Part shown: piece by piece, positions 34,349 to 43,989 of the stretch
Numbering within the stretch: the stretch's first letter is position 1
Layout of the letters: every line of letters begins with the position of its first letter
Origin: Cristatella mucedo
Lineage: Eukaryota > Bryozoa > Phylactolaemata > Cristatellidae
Reading direction: 5' to 3'
Assembly: GCA_009760855.2 (NCBI GenBank)
Contig: WPIO01000254.1
Location: 1-64,000, forward strand
Length of the DNA: 64,000 nucleotides
Position numbers and translations under genes: made by a program
Notes under the pieces: model-generated
What the model was told of the DNA's origin: nothing
The model's database searches: none
Seen by the model: the letters and a program-made list of their open reading frames with translations, nothing else

Positions 34349-34960
34349 ATGAGAGGACTTGATGTCTTGCAAAATTTCCTGTCGCTATTCCTTACACGTA
34401 TGGCATACTCCGTACACGCTGGCGTCCCCGAGGCGGCTAAGGAAGACTACGCCACGGTAAGACAACCACTTCTGGCAGCATTCTCGCCGAATCGCTTCGA
34501 TGCCTACGAGGAATTCACCTAGCGTCGCCTTGCTGAAGGTGAACATGTGGATGGCTTTTGGGCTTACTTGAATTGGTTGGTTAGGCTGGCGTCCGGTCAT
34601 TTTGTCAACTGCGCCTTAGCCGCTGTGCTGCTGGAGGCCGCAAAGAGGCACCTCCAAGCCTCGTGCAACCTAGCGGAAATGCCTGTGGATGTTCTTGTCG
34701 AGAAGGCTCACGTCATAGTGAAAGCGGGCATCAGCATTCTGAAGGCTGTGGAAAGTTGCTTTGCATATGCTTCTCGTTCGGGATGACTAAACTAGGCACT
34801 GACTAACAGAGATGTGTGTGTTACTTGTGCAAGGCTATCGGGCACTTAAACCTTGAATGTTCTTCTAAAGCAGCGCGCCGTGGTCGTAGGAGACACTGTT
34901 AAGTCTGTGGGAGCATTCGACATCTCGCTGCTAACTGCTCGGATCGGGCCGTCGTACCAA
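34349..34960 (+). pseudogene. gag (capsid and nucleocapsid) of the LTR element
   Basis: Reading from ATG 34,349: MRGLDVLQNFLSLFLTRMAY and YATVRQQPLLAAFSPNRF-like capsid sequence, interrupted by TAG at about 34,520. It continues RRLAEGEHVDGFWAYLNWLV. The nucleocapsid part has a perfect CX2CX4HX4C knuckle, CYLCKAIGHLNLEC (34,819-34,860), and a second one, C*VCGSIRHLAANC (34,897-34,938), carrying a TAA stop inside. It binds element RNA and forms the virus-like particle in active relatives. Confidence 0.75.
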
Positions 34961-35290
34961 ACTGGCCAAAAACGAGTAGGTGAGAGCAGGCATTACTGCG
35001 CCGGTGCTTTCCCCTCCATTATGGCGCGACTGCCCTCTGTACGAGTCCTCATAAAATACTCCAAGGCGTCTGAGCTCGTAGATACTGGATGCTCTAGGTC
35101 CATCATTTCGGCGACGCTTGCAGACCCTGCGAGGGATTGGCGAGCGTGCAAGGTCGTGATGATGAATAGAGCCACGGCAGTCTGAAAGTCCACGTGCGTG
35201 GCTACAGTAGCCCTCGGCGAACGAACCATAGTGCTGGACTCTCTTATGTAAGATGTCCTTCCTGGTTTCGGGTTACTACTCGGTATGGAC
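34961..35290 (+). pseudogene. Aspartic protease of the LTR element
   Basis: The frame 34,853-35,185 includes KASELVDTGCSRSIIS around 35,060-35,110, the DTG active-site motif of retroviral-type aspartic proteases. A TGA at 35,185 ends the frame. A further RT-proximal region continues in another frame (GLLLGMDAIE-type sequence near 35,270). Confidence 0.7.
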
Positions 35291-35539
35291 GCCATTGAAC
35301 TCCTAGGCGGTATGATTATCGGTCTTTCTGCTGGTCATGTTGAGTTCATGTGCCAATAGGATATTCCAGAGCCAGCACACCATTCCGAGGCAGCAGTAGT
35401 AGCGTCTCCTAGTGTCAAACGGGCTATAGCATCGTCGGCCGCTGACGTACTGATTGAAGACAAGAACTTCAAAGCAGTATTCTGTCAGGGGCGGTGGTAA
35501 GTCAAGTGGGAGTGGACGAATCGCTGTGTCGTCCCCCAA

Positions 35540-36345
35540 TTGACGAACCATATCGCTTCATACCATGTAGAAGAGGAAATTCATGCCGATTACCAAAAGG
35601 AGATAGAAGAGTCGATCAAGGAAGGCTGGTTGCAGCCTATCGCTGGCCATTGTGGTGGCCTGATCCCTCTAATGGCCGTCGTACAGGCAAGAAAGGGCAA
35701 AGTGGGGCCGGTGATGGACTACCAAGAAATTAATCAGTTTATCTGGTGTCGCACGGCTGGAGGCGATGCGTGTAGCACTACGCTCGAAGCCTGGTGACGG
35801 CTGGGCGAGAACGTAAGCATAATTGACCTGCAAAAAGCATACTTGCAGGTGCATGTTGATCCAGCTCTCTGGCAATATCAGGTCAGGGAGTACAAAGGCC
35901 GTCATTACTGCTTCACACGACTAGGTTTCGGACCTAATGTCGCCCCGAAAATAATGACCGCGATTCTAACAAAGGTCCTGTCCATGAATAAGCGAGTTCG
36001 TATTGGTGCCGATCCGTTTGTTGATGATGTCTATGTCAATAACACTGTCGTCTCGAATGGTGAGGTAATCGACTTGTTACGAACATTTGGTTTGCAGGCT
36101 AAGCCGCCGGAAAGCCACGCTGGTGGAAGGGTCCTTGGCCTTTGCGTATGCAGGCTAAAGGAAGGTGATGAGCTTCGTTGGCACAGCGGTAACGTGGTGA
36201 TTGCATTGCCCAGTGCCCCGTCGCGACGCCAGCTGTTTTCGTGGTGTCGACAGCTGATCGGGCATTTCACAATTGCAGGCTTGGCTTTACCTTGCCTGAA
36301 GTTACTTATGCCGAGCTGCTGGCGATGTCGGGCGGGATTCAGTCG
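35540..36345 (+). pseudogene. Reverse transcriptase of the LTR element
   Basis: Frames in succession give KEGWLQPI.G, VGPVMDYQEIN (RT start), then DLQKAYLQVHVDPALWQYQV (motif A Asp) and CFTRLGFGPNVAPKIMTAIL (motif B region). DPFVDDVYVN carries the YXDD box as FVDD at 36,017-36,028. PSRRQLFSWCRQLIGHF is the connection to RNase H. A TGA at about 35,798 and frameshifts interrupt it. It is family-typical of Ty3/gypsy, with both catalytic aspartates of the box retained. Confidence 0.85.
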
Positions 36346-36800
36346 TTAGTTAACACGTCACGGCCGTGGCGAGTGAAATGATGCCGCGATTACATGACGA
36401 CGATCCAGTTTCAGGCATTTGGAATGTCCCGGAAATGGTTAATGGCATCCTCTGGTGTGATGCGGCTTTGCTATCGGCACATGCCTGGATATAGGAGGAA
36501 GAATCGTCGATGATGCCTCTTGGCTGCAAAAAGCTGACGACGTAGCCCACGTCAATCTTTTTGAGCAGGAGGCTGTCATTAAGGGCCTCAATCTGGCAAT
36601 TGCTTGGTCATTACGGCACGTAAAGATTCTGACAGATTTAGCAACTGTTCACGGATGGCTACAGTCACTGCTGGCAGGAGATAGGCCTGTACGAGCCCAC
36701 GGCATGGGAGAAAGGCTTATCAAACGCAGGCTAGAGCTGATCGCGGACACGGCGTCTCGGAGTGCGGACTGAAAGCTTTCGTAGTCCTGGTGCGATCATC
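36346..36800 (+). pseudogene. RNase H of the LTR element
   Basis: Frames contain GILWCDAALLSAH (first catalytic Asp), then DVAHVNLFEQEAVIKGLNLA (catalytic Glu) and KILTDLATVHGWLQSLL (second Asp in the TDS.TV.GW pattern). They are in two frames because of frameshifts around 36,490. Confidence 0.75.
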
Positions 36801-36859
36801 CAACAATTAAGGCAACCGGCTGACACGCTTCGTTCAGAAATGAATGAGTTCAAATGTAA

Positions 36860-37803
36860 GCCGTTTCGCTTTTCCAGAGCAGGTGTCTTCAGTGGCCGTC
36901 GGCGTCGGCGTCGACCTAAAGAGTTTCCACAGCCGTTACCTTTTCGGAGCTTATAGGACACTGTACCTTGCCAGAATGTGCCACCCGAAAGCTACTATCC
37001 GGCGAAAGGACATCGAAGCCGTTGTGAATGCTTGCCCTCATTGCAAGTCAATCAATCCTGCACCAGTCACATGGAGTCCAGGCGTGCTTAATGTAAGCAA
37101 GAATTAGCAGCACCTGGCCTGCGACGTAACGCATTTCAAGGGCCAAAATATCTGACCGTGGCAGATTGTGGACCAAGCCGCTTTGCTATTTGATGGCAAA
37201 TACAGGATGAGGGAGAAAACTCTTTGGTGCGAAAACTTGGCGAAATTTATGGGAGCGTGGCTCTCCGCAGCAGCTGCTCATTGTGGGCGGAGCGAGCTTT
37301 TGTTCAAGAGCTCTTCGCAGTCTTTGCGACTGTTGGGGTGGAGCATATATACCGTTGCGACTATGAACCCTCCGGCAACGGTATCGTTGAGCGAAATCAC
37401 ATGACCATCATGGGAATGGCGGCTCGCATGGGCAAGAACGTCCTGATGAGGGTGTATTGGGACAACATCTCGCAAACAGCAGGGTCGCACGAGGAATCGG
37501 TGCCCTGCAGAAGGCTGTCCTGCTATGAATTGAAAAGCCTCCTCTTCAGGGCACAGCAAAATCTCGGCCCAAGATCTGCTCAACATGCGGTCGGCCAGCG
37601 AGTGTTTGTGAAGTCCGCCGGCGCTCGTTACTCTATCGAGTGGCCCGAGGGTACGGTAACAAGTGAGGGCCAGGACATGGGAATCGACATTGATGGTGTG
37701 CGTCGTCATGTGTCCGACTTGCGTCTCGTACCAGGGCAGGAAGAGGCGCCCGTGCACCTGAAGGCGACAGAGCCGAACCAGTACAGCGGCCCACGCGCAC
37801 TTT
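36860..37803 (+). pseudogene. Integrase of the LTR element
   Basis: The N-terminal zinc region is seen as HSRYLFGAYRTLYLARMCHP followed by NACPHCKSI (CXXC). The catalytic core includes ACDVTHFKGQ (first Asp) and EPSGNGIVERNH (catalytic Glu in the VERNH motif, about 37,370-37,400). The region around the second Asp is damaged. The C-terminal part VGQRVFVKSAGARYS and GVRRHVSDLRLVPG resembles the DNA-binding tail. The frame 37,224-37,805 is open for 193 codons. Confidence 0.85.
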
Positions 37804-37932
37804 GACACTTCCTCACCGGTACTATGTCCTGACTGAATAGGCTTGCTCATTGCTGCTCTGTACCTTGCAGCTACATGTGATGTTGCGGCAAACTTGTGAC
37901 CCCTTGTGTTGGTGCTGCAAACTTGTGACCTT

Positions 37933-37947
37933 AAGGTCAAGGGGGCC
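37933..37947 (+). promoter_or_regulatory. Polypurine tract
   Basis: aaggtcaagggggcc lies directly before the TGTAGT start of the 3' LTR. This is the position where plus-strand DNA synthesis is primed in LTR retrotransposons. Confidence 0.7.
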
Positions 37948-38284
37948 TGTAGTTCGCATGTATGTATTGCATGTAGGCTCCTCCGATAAGCCACCGGTCA
38001 ACGGTTAGAAGCACCACCGAGAGGGGCCGGTGAACTGCTGTTGTCCGCCTGTGATGTGGCATGGACACAGGCCGGTAACCAGCTGGTGACCAGATGGTGG
38101 ATTCACCATCAGGGTGTGCCGGTACATAGTTGTGGTCGATGAATAATCGGAGTCGACCCGGCTACTGGGACAGTCGTGTGAGAGTAGGGGCCAAGGGGAG
38201 CCGTGCGCGCTTGGGCTCCATGCTTACGGATTAAATTGTCGGTATTGGGCATTGACTGGCTCTATGCTGTGCGACCAAACTACA
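37948..38284 (+). repeat. 3' LTR
   Basis: Starts TGTAGTTCGCATG and ends ACCAAACTACA, giving 6-base inverted termini. It aligns with the 5' LTR at about 80-90% identity by eye, with small insertions, so the insertion is old. Confidence 0.9.
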
Positions 38285-38467
38285 ATTTGCGTTGCGGTGC
38301 CGCCAGTGCGGTAGCATTTAAGTAGAAGCAATTTTTGGACCCAGACCTTTCTCTCTGCTGGCCATGCACCTCGCTGACCCAACGAGCCCATGTAGCTATT
38401 CGCGTTTCAATCGTACCAGAACGCGACCCGCGATCCAGAGTAACCACCTCAGAGCTGAGGCTGCGCC

Positions 38468-38630
38468 TGCGGTCCCAACTGAGCTGGTTTGGTCCAGTGG
38501 TTAAGATGCTTGCTCAGACCAAGGTCTGGCTGAGGTGATGGGCTAGAGCCCCGAGGCCAATGTGAATCAACTGAATAGAGTTTAAACTCTCTTAGGGCGC
38601 TGAGCAAAGGAGTTTAATTATTATTTTTAA
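38468..38630 (+). mobile_element. tRNA-derived SINE (SINE family 2)
   Basis: Begins gagctggtttggtccagtgg, ttaagatgcttgc. The box B region is decayed (gggctagagcccc). The tail has agagtttaaactctcttagg, gcgctgagcaaagg and an ATT-rich end, paralleling the family A LINE tail. Confidence 0.75.
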
Positions 38631-39124
38631 CTATTTCCCAAACTGAGGCAACAGCTAATGCCGCGTGACGCCGACTCCAACAGCAAGCACTTTATTAGCC
38701 GAAACCGGGCCGGCCAAGCCGGTCTACATACTCTGGACGCAGCCGGTGATAGGAAATCTAGGTCTCTTCATGCTTTCCCGCGTACTACTATGTATTTCAT
38801 GCACGCATCTTATTTGCCAGTCTAGCCATAGTATGTTACCAACCCGCAACCGCTTGTGGCAGTCTGTTGTACACGGATGTCCCCCGCCACCGATGACGCT
38901 AAGCACAGTCTTGAGCCTGGTCACTTTGGCTACTCGGCAGGTACTGACGGAGCCAATATTGTGGAAGAGGATAACCAGTATATCCGAGTGACACATACAG
39001 ACTGAGTTAATAACGAGGAAGAATACTTCAGGCATAATATAATGCAATGTTACGTGTGTTCCGTCCGTACGTCTGCATAGCCGCAAAAAATCTCAGTAAT
39101 TCGCCGGAGAGCTGCGTATTGCCA
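38631..39124. other. Unassigned
   Basis: Frames on both strands (108 and 120 codons) overlap each other and have no motif, so neither is called. Confidence 0.35.
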
Positions 39125-39480
39125 ACATGCAGCTTAAGCGACTTTCAGTACCCATTTAATAGCCAACAGGCTTCATATCACGCTACGCATAAAGTGAGAA
39201 GTATAGCCGAGTCAGGAGGGTCGAAGACGTGGCTGCACAGGTCGGAAACGCGGCTGCAGAGTCCGCAGAAGCAGCTGGAGCGACGGCGGTAGAGATCGGC
39301 AAAACCGCGGCTGTGAATGTCAGCTCGGTGACGATGACCGGTCACCTACTTTGCCAACTGGTCGCGAAAGGCCGTGCTCCAGCGCGCCTCCAGAGAGAGG
39401 CTGTAAAGTACTTAGCCTGGCTATGGGGGTCAGTTGTCGCTATAGGCTGGTATACTCTACTATAAGCTGTTTCGCCGATA
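39125..39480. repeat. Unnamed dispersed repeat, copy 1
   Basis: The left 90 bases equal the family B 3' UTR on the minus strand (ttaagcgactttcagtaccc, atagccaacaggcttc). They join to a sequence absent from normal family B copies: gctgcacaggtcggaaacgc, ggctgcagagtccgcagaag and cagctggagcgacggcgg. The same join recurs inverted at 46,600-46,955. A 79-codon Ala-rich frame runs through it; coding status is unknown. Confidence 0.6.
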
Positions 39481-39939
39481 ATGCGCCGGGTGTGTCGTGT
39501 GGCATTTGAAGCGGATAGAAGGGGTCAATGCTGCTTGGTATGTTGCAGTTACTTGTGTTGCTTCTGGCACTCGTGATCCTAAGGTCTGGCGCACGTTCTG
39601 TCTGACGTGGCTGGACACAGGCTGGTCCTCAGCTAACCAGCTTGTGAACAGCCATTGGGAGAATCCTCGGGATGGGCCAGTTAAGAGATTGGACGTGTCA
39701 TGTGGACAGGCGAGTGTGAAAAAATGGATGTCACACCGGGACGGGCTGCTGCACAGCCGTGGTCTGCCTCTTATGTGGCTTTGAAACTGGCCGGTATTAT
39801 TGCTCCAGCTAACCCTCTGATAAACAGTTGTCGCATTCATCATAGGGTCAGGCCGGTGGGCAGCCACGGTCGAGGAGTTGGACTCGAGTGAGAGAGAGGG
39901 GCAAAGGGAGTAATGCTCCCCTCTGGTCCGTGCGTCGTA
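39481..39939. other. Unassigned, moderately GC-rich
   Basis: No motif recognised. Opposing overlapping frames (95 and 135 codons) contradict each other. Confidence 0.35.
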
Positions 39940-40382
39940 ATAATAATACTAATAATATTGCAATTGTTAAAGCACCCTCAAGGCGCTGGATCTCTTTCTA
40001 GGCACTTTACATTTGCCGCTAAAAGAATTGCAATTGAATGGTGAGCAAAATCATGCTTTAAAAATCGACTAAATGAATAATATGGTTAGGGGTGACATGC
40101 ACTGGGTCAGCATGCCAATGTGGTGAGCGGCAGCATGCACAGTGTCAGCACGCATAAGCACATCAAGGACGAATCACAGGGACCCACTAAATGCTGTCCT
40201 AAATAGGTGCGTTTTTAGGTTTCTTTTAAATGTGGTCAGGTCAGGGGATGTTCTGACGCAGGTCGGGGGGGGGGGCAGTTCCAGGCTTTGGGCGCAAACG
40301 AACTAAATGCACGGTCTCCAAAGGATTTAAGGTTTGTAGGAGGTATTTGTAGGCTTTTAGAGTCCAAAAGGCTGATGGTACG
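39940..40382 (-). mobile_element. LINE family A, 3' fragment
   Basis: The minus-strand 3' end with ATT repeats lies at 39,940-39,962, followed by the tail stem-loop and 3' UTR (ggttaggggtgacatgcact). The ORF2 C-terminal coding part runs up to about 40,380, where it meets the tail of the next copy. A G run at 40,264-40,274 breaks the frame. Confidence 0.85.
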
Positions 40383-41318
40383 ATAATAATAATAATAACA
40401 ATAATAATAATTCACTTGATAAAGGGCCCTCAGAGAACTTGATCTCTGTCTAGGCGCTTTACATTTGCTGTAAAGTGAAATGCAATTAAATGGTAAGTTA
40501 AATCATGCTTGAAAAACAAATTAAATGAATAATATGGTTAGGGGTGACATGCACTGGGTCAGCATGCAAATGTGGTGAGCGGCAGTGTGCACAGTGTCAG
40601 CACGCATAAGCACATGAAGGACGAATTACAGGGACCCACAAAATGCTGTCCTAAATAGGTGTGTTTTTAGGCTCCTTTTAAATGTGGTCAGGTCAGGGCA
40701 TCTTCTGATACAGGTCGAAAGAGAGTTCCAGGCTTTGGGAGCATAAAAACTAAGTGCACGGTCTCCAAAGGATTTAAGGTTTTTACGAGGTATTTCTAGA
40801 CTGTTGGATTCCGAAAAACGGGTGGTACGATGCTTGGCCTGATGGGGTAGTATATCTGACAGATAGGCTGGAGCCATAGAATGAAGGGACCTAAAAGTAA
40901 GCGAAAAAACCTTGAAGTCAATTCGTTACTTGACTGGTAGCCAGTGCAGGTCGGCGAGAACTGGAGTAATATGGCAGCTGCGACGCCCACGGCAGACAAG
41001 TCTAGCTGCTGAGTTTTGCACCAGCTGCAATCGCCTGATCGCGCATGCAAGTACGATGCTAGGCATGATGGGGTAGTATATCTGAGAGATAGGCCAGAGC
41101 CGTAAAATGAAGGGACCTAAAAGTGAGCGACAAAACCTTGAAGTCAATGAAGCTGGAAATAGGCAGATTTGACTGTGGAGCTAATATGGTCGTCTAACGG
41201 GAGGTCGCTTTGGAATATGACACCTAAGTTTCGAGCTGATTTCACAGGAGATATGCTGACAGAGCCAATTTAGAGAGTCAGCCTTTCCAACCTCTGACTC
41301 ACAATGGGTTTTCCATAA

Positions 41319-42049
41319 CTAGTAAGTTAGTTTATCTTCGTTTAGTTTTAGAAAATTTGCTGCCATCCATGCGCGGATGTCGCCAATACATGCAGCAAGT
41401 GAGTTGCGAGAATTTGAGGTGCTCGAAGGCTGGGAGTGATCAAAGCAAAGGTACAACTGAGTGTCATTCACATAGAAGAGACAGCCTAGATTGTGATCGG
41501 CAATTACATCATCAAGAGGGAGAGTATAAACCATGAAAAGAACCGAACCTAGCACGGAGCCCTAAGGTACTCCACATTTCTGAGGTACTTTAGATGATCT
41601 TTGTCCATTCACGTCAATACTCTGGAGTCTCACGCTGCAATAGCACTTGAACCTTTGCTGAGCAGTGCCAGTGATGCCCAGGCGAGATGAGAGGTGCTCT
41701 AGAAGAACTTTGTGATCTATGGTATCTAAAGCTGCCGAAAGATCGAGCAAAACAAGAAGAGACACTCTACCCATGTCTGCATTCCTTAGTAGGTCGTTGT
41801 ATACCCTAAGCAATGCTGACTCTATGGAGTGATTAGCTCTAAAGCCAGACTGGAACTTATTAGCAAGGTTTCAATATATGAGTTCAGCTGGTCTGCTACG
41901 ACCTGTTCTAGTGTCTTTGATAGGAATGCCAGAAGGGAGACTGAACGGTATTTGCTTAAGTTCTCTTGGTCTAGTGTCGCTTTCTGGAGAAGTGGCGCGA
42001 CTACAGCTTTTTTTAAAGGTGCTGAGACATGTCCTGAGGCTAATGACAT
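41319..42049 (-). pseudogene. Reverse transcriptase of family A LINE
   Basis: The first frame (42,049-41,822) reads LKKAVVAPLLQKATLDQENL and YRSVSLLAFLSKTLEQVVAD, RT motifs 0-1. The second (41,813-41,562) reads VSLLVLLDLSAALDTIDHKV (motif A) and KVPQKCGVP. The third (41,555-41,319) reads LGSVLFMVYTLPLDDVIADH and LFYVNDTQLYLC, where YADD has become YVND, losing one catalytic Asp. Confidence 0.85.
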
Positions 42050-42385
42050 ATTAATGATGTCAGTTATTCATGGCAGCAGCAGATCAATGCAACGTAGGAG
42101 CACGACAGCGGGAATACGGTCCAGAGGACTTGTTTTCTTTTTTGATCGAGATACGAACTTTAGGACTAGATCACTAGTAGCCTTCTCAAATGCTGACATT
42201 GAGCTGCAGCCTGGAACCGCGGAAAAGGATTCTATTGGGGAGGTTGTCATCGCAGGGATAGATTCCCTGATCTTTTCATATCTTCTGCACAAAAAATCGC
42301 GAGAAATGATCGGCTAGATCATCACAAGGATCATCAGGTAAGGTGCTAATCTGGAAACGGTTGAGGATATGGTTTATTTTCGATA

Positions 42386-43400
42386 TCAGCATTTTTTGAT
42401 TGTGCATCTGTGATTCAACAATGTTTCTATGGAAGCTAGAATTAGCCTTTGTTGGATCGATTGGTATGACCTACAGTAGTCTTCATATGCCTGTCGATGG
42501 GCAGTTAGTCCGTATCTTTTGTATTCCGTTTCAAGCTTTTTTTTAGTACACCTGGCTAGTTTAATGTTTGTGATAAACCGTAGGCCGTCTGGGCGGGGGC
42601 AAACAGTGCGCTTTGTCAGAGGTGCAAAGTCATCGAGCGTGTCCCCTAGCATCGTGTTGTAGCTATCTATCAATGATGACATATCAGAGGGAGGACTGAG
42701 CAGCAGAGCTGAAGCATATAATTTCGCACGGACAGCATCGATGTCAAGCGTCTTGAGGTTTCGCGATTCACAGGTTATTTTAGATGAGGATGTAGGCACA
42801 CACTGTATATTGAATGAGATCTGCATGTGTTCAGATAGGCAGGATGTGGTAATAATTTTTGATGACAAAGTGCAGTTGTATGAGAAAATCTGGTCGAGGG
42901 CTTTACCCTTAATGCGGGTAGGGCCATGCTCATGAGCCACAAGAGACAATGAGTCAGTCAATGTACGAAATTCGGTGCTGAAAGCGTCAGATAAGTTCTT
43001 AAAGTGAACGTTGATATCAACCATAACGAGGAAGGATCGATTTCTTGCACACAGAATCGAAATGAGATTGGAGAAATCTTAAAAAAGAAGGATTAGGTAC
43101 CTGGTGGGCGATAGACTACTGCCACTATCGGTAGCTTGTTTACTGGTGAGACCAAGACAATTGATTCAAAAGACTGCTTCGAGGGTACAGCAAATGGCTT
43201 GAAGTTGAATCTTGAGCGCACAATAATAGCAACTCCACCTCCGGATTTGATTGATCTAGGGGTGTGAAAGAACGAGAAACCAGATGGAGTGGCGTCTTTA
43301 ATTGTCAGGCAGTTTATCGATTTCAGCCAGGTTTCAATTAGGGCGAGCAGGTCGACACCATTTTCAGAAATAAGGTCGTTTATTACTAGAGGTTAATTGC
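42386..43400 (-). pseudogene. AP-type endonuclease and linker of family A LINE
   Basis: The N-terminal part, translated from 43,395-43,090, includes ALIETWL, GGGVAIIVRSRF and VVYRPPGT. These are the ETWL, G(G)VA and YRPP landmarks of LINE AP endonucleases. The frame 43,024-42,386 (212 codons) starts at the damaged GDFN motif (VDINVHFKN). It continues with LDQIFSYNCTL, the altered SDH motif SEHMQISF, and the linker up to DYCRSYQSIQQRLILASIET. It nicks target DNA to prime reverse transcription in active relatives; this copy has lost key residues. Confidence 0.8.
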
Positions 43401-43989
43401 ACATTGAGCGAGGATTCCAAAGGCAAGCGTTAAGTCTGGCCGATAAAGTTACAACAGGCCTGATGACCACTCAGTTAGAAAGATTAACGGGGACGCATGT
43501 GGGGGAGCGTGCTGAGCCGTTCGAGACAATGCTAGGAATACCAAACGAGCGTGCACTCAGCTCGCAGTTCCCGCCCAACGAGCAGCGTCTGAGTTGGCGG
43601 TTCCGGCCACTGCATTGGCGGCTACAAGATGCTTTTCTTTTGTTAATGCATAGTTCATTATTCTTAGCAACAACTTTAATATCTACGAATGCATTTGATC
43701 CACGATGACAAAGCGATAACAGCTGCTGACGATCGTAACTAACAAGCAGGTTACGAGCCGCCGGCAGTGGGAGACCCAGCAGCCCGAAGAGGTAAGCGTT
43801 TAGATGTCCATAGGCACTTAATTTTTTACCCGCTACGGTCAAATAACAATCAGAATAACGTTAAACAGGTCGTAGCTGTTTTGTTTCCGTATACAATGTT
43901 AGCAAGAACTTCGGTTTTCGGAAGAACTCTGCAACAAACACGAATGCACGTTAGAGCGCTCTATGTCAGATGGCGAGAATGGCGTGGAA

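Larger units (their letters stand above)
33885..38284 (+). mobile_element. Complete but inactive Ty3/gypsy-like LTR retrotransposon
   Basis: A 4.4-kb element on the plus strand with two LTRs (33,885-34,209 and 37,948-38,284). The 3' LTR begins TGTAGT and ends ACTACA, perfect 6-base terminal inverted repeats. A purine-rich tract precedes it. Between the LTRs are gag with zinc knuckles, aspartic protease, RT, RNase H and integrase, in Ty3/gypsy order with integrase last. The 5-base flanks ctttg (33,880-33,884) and atttg (38,285-38,289) could be a target duplication with one change. Numerous stops and frameshifts make it non-functional. Its GC content is above that of the surroundings. Confidence 0.9.
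40383..43860 (-). mobile_element. LINE family A, longest copy in the window (about 3.4 kb)
   Basis: In minus-strand order it contains a 5' region (43.86-43.40 kb), endonuclease (43.40-42.78 kb), EN-RT linker (42.78-42.05 kb), RT (42.05-41.32 kb), C-terminal domain (about 41.15-40.63 kb), 3' UTR, and ATT repeats at 40,384-40,412. It resembles the L2 clade in the C-terminal signature and the GTAAAGCGCC...ATT tail. All domains are recognisable but broken by stops. About 95 bases of the C-terminal region are duplicated (40,826-40,920 and 41,055-41,150). Confidence 0.85.

Noticed and set aside
37278-37994. 238-codon minus-strand frame
   Set aside because: Antisense to the integrase and 3' LTR of the plus-strand retroelement, whose sense frame has clear integrase motifs.
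43397-43842. Opposing 103- and 123-codon frames
   Set aside because: Both lie in the 5' region of the minus-strand family A LINE and neither shows a domain; the similar region at 1-230 has no conserved frame.
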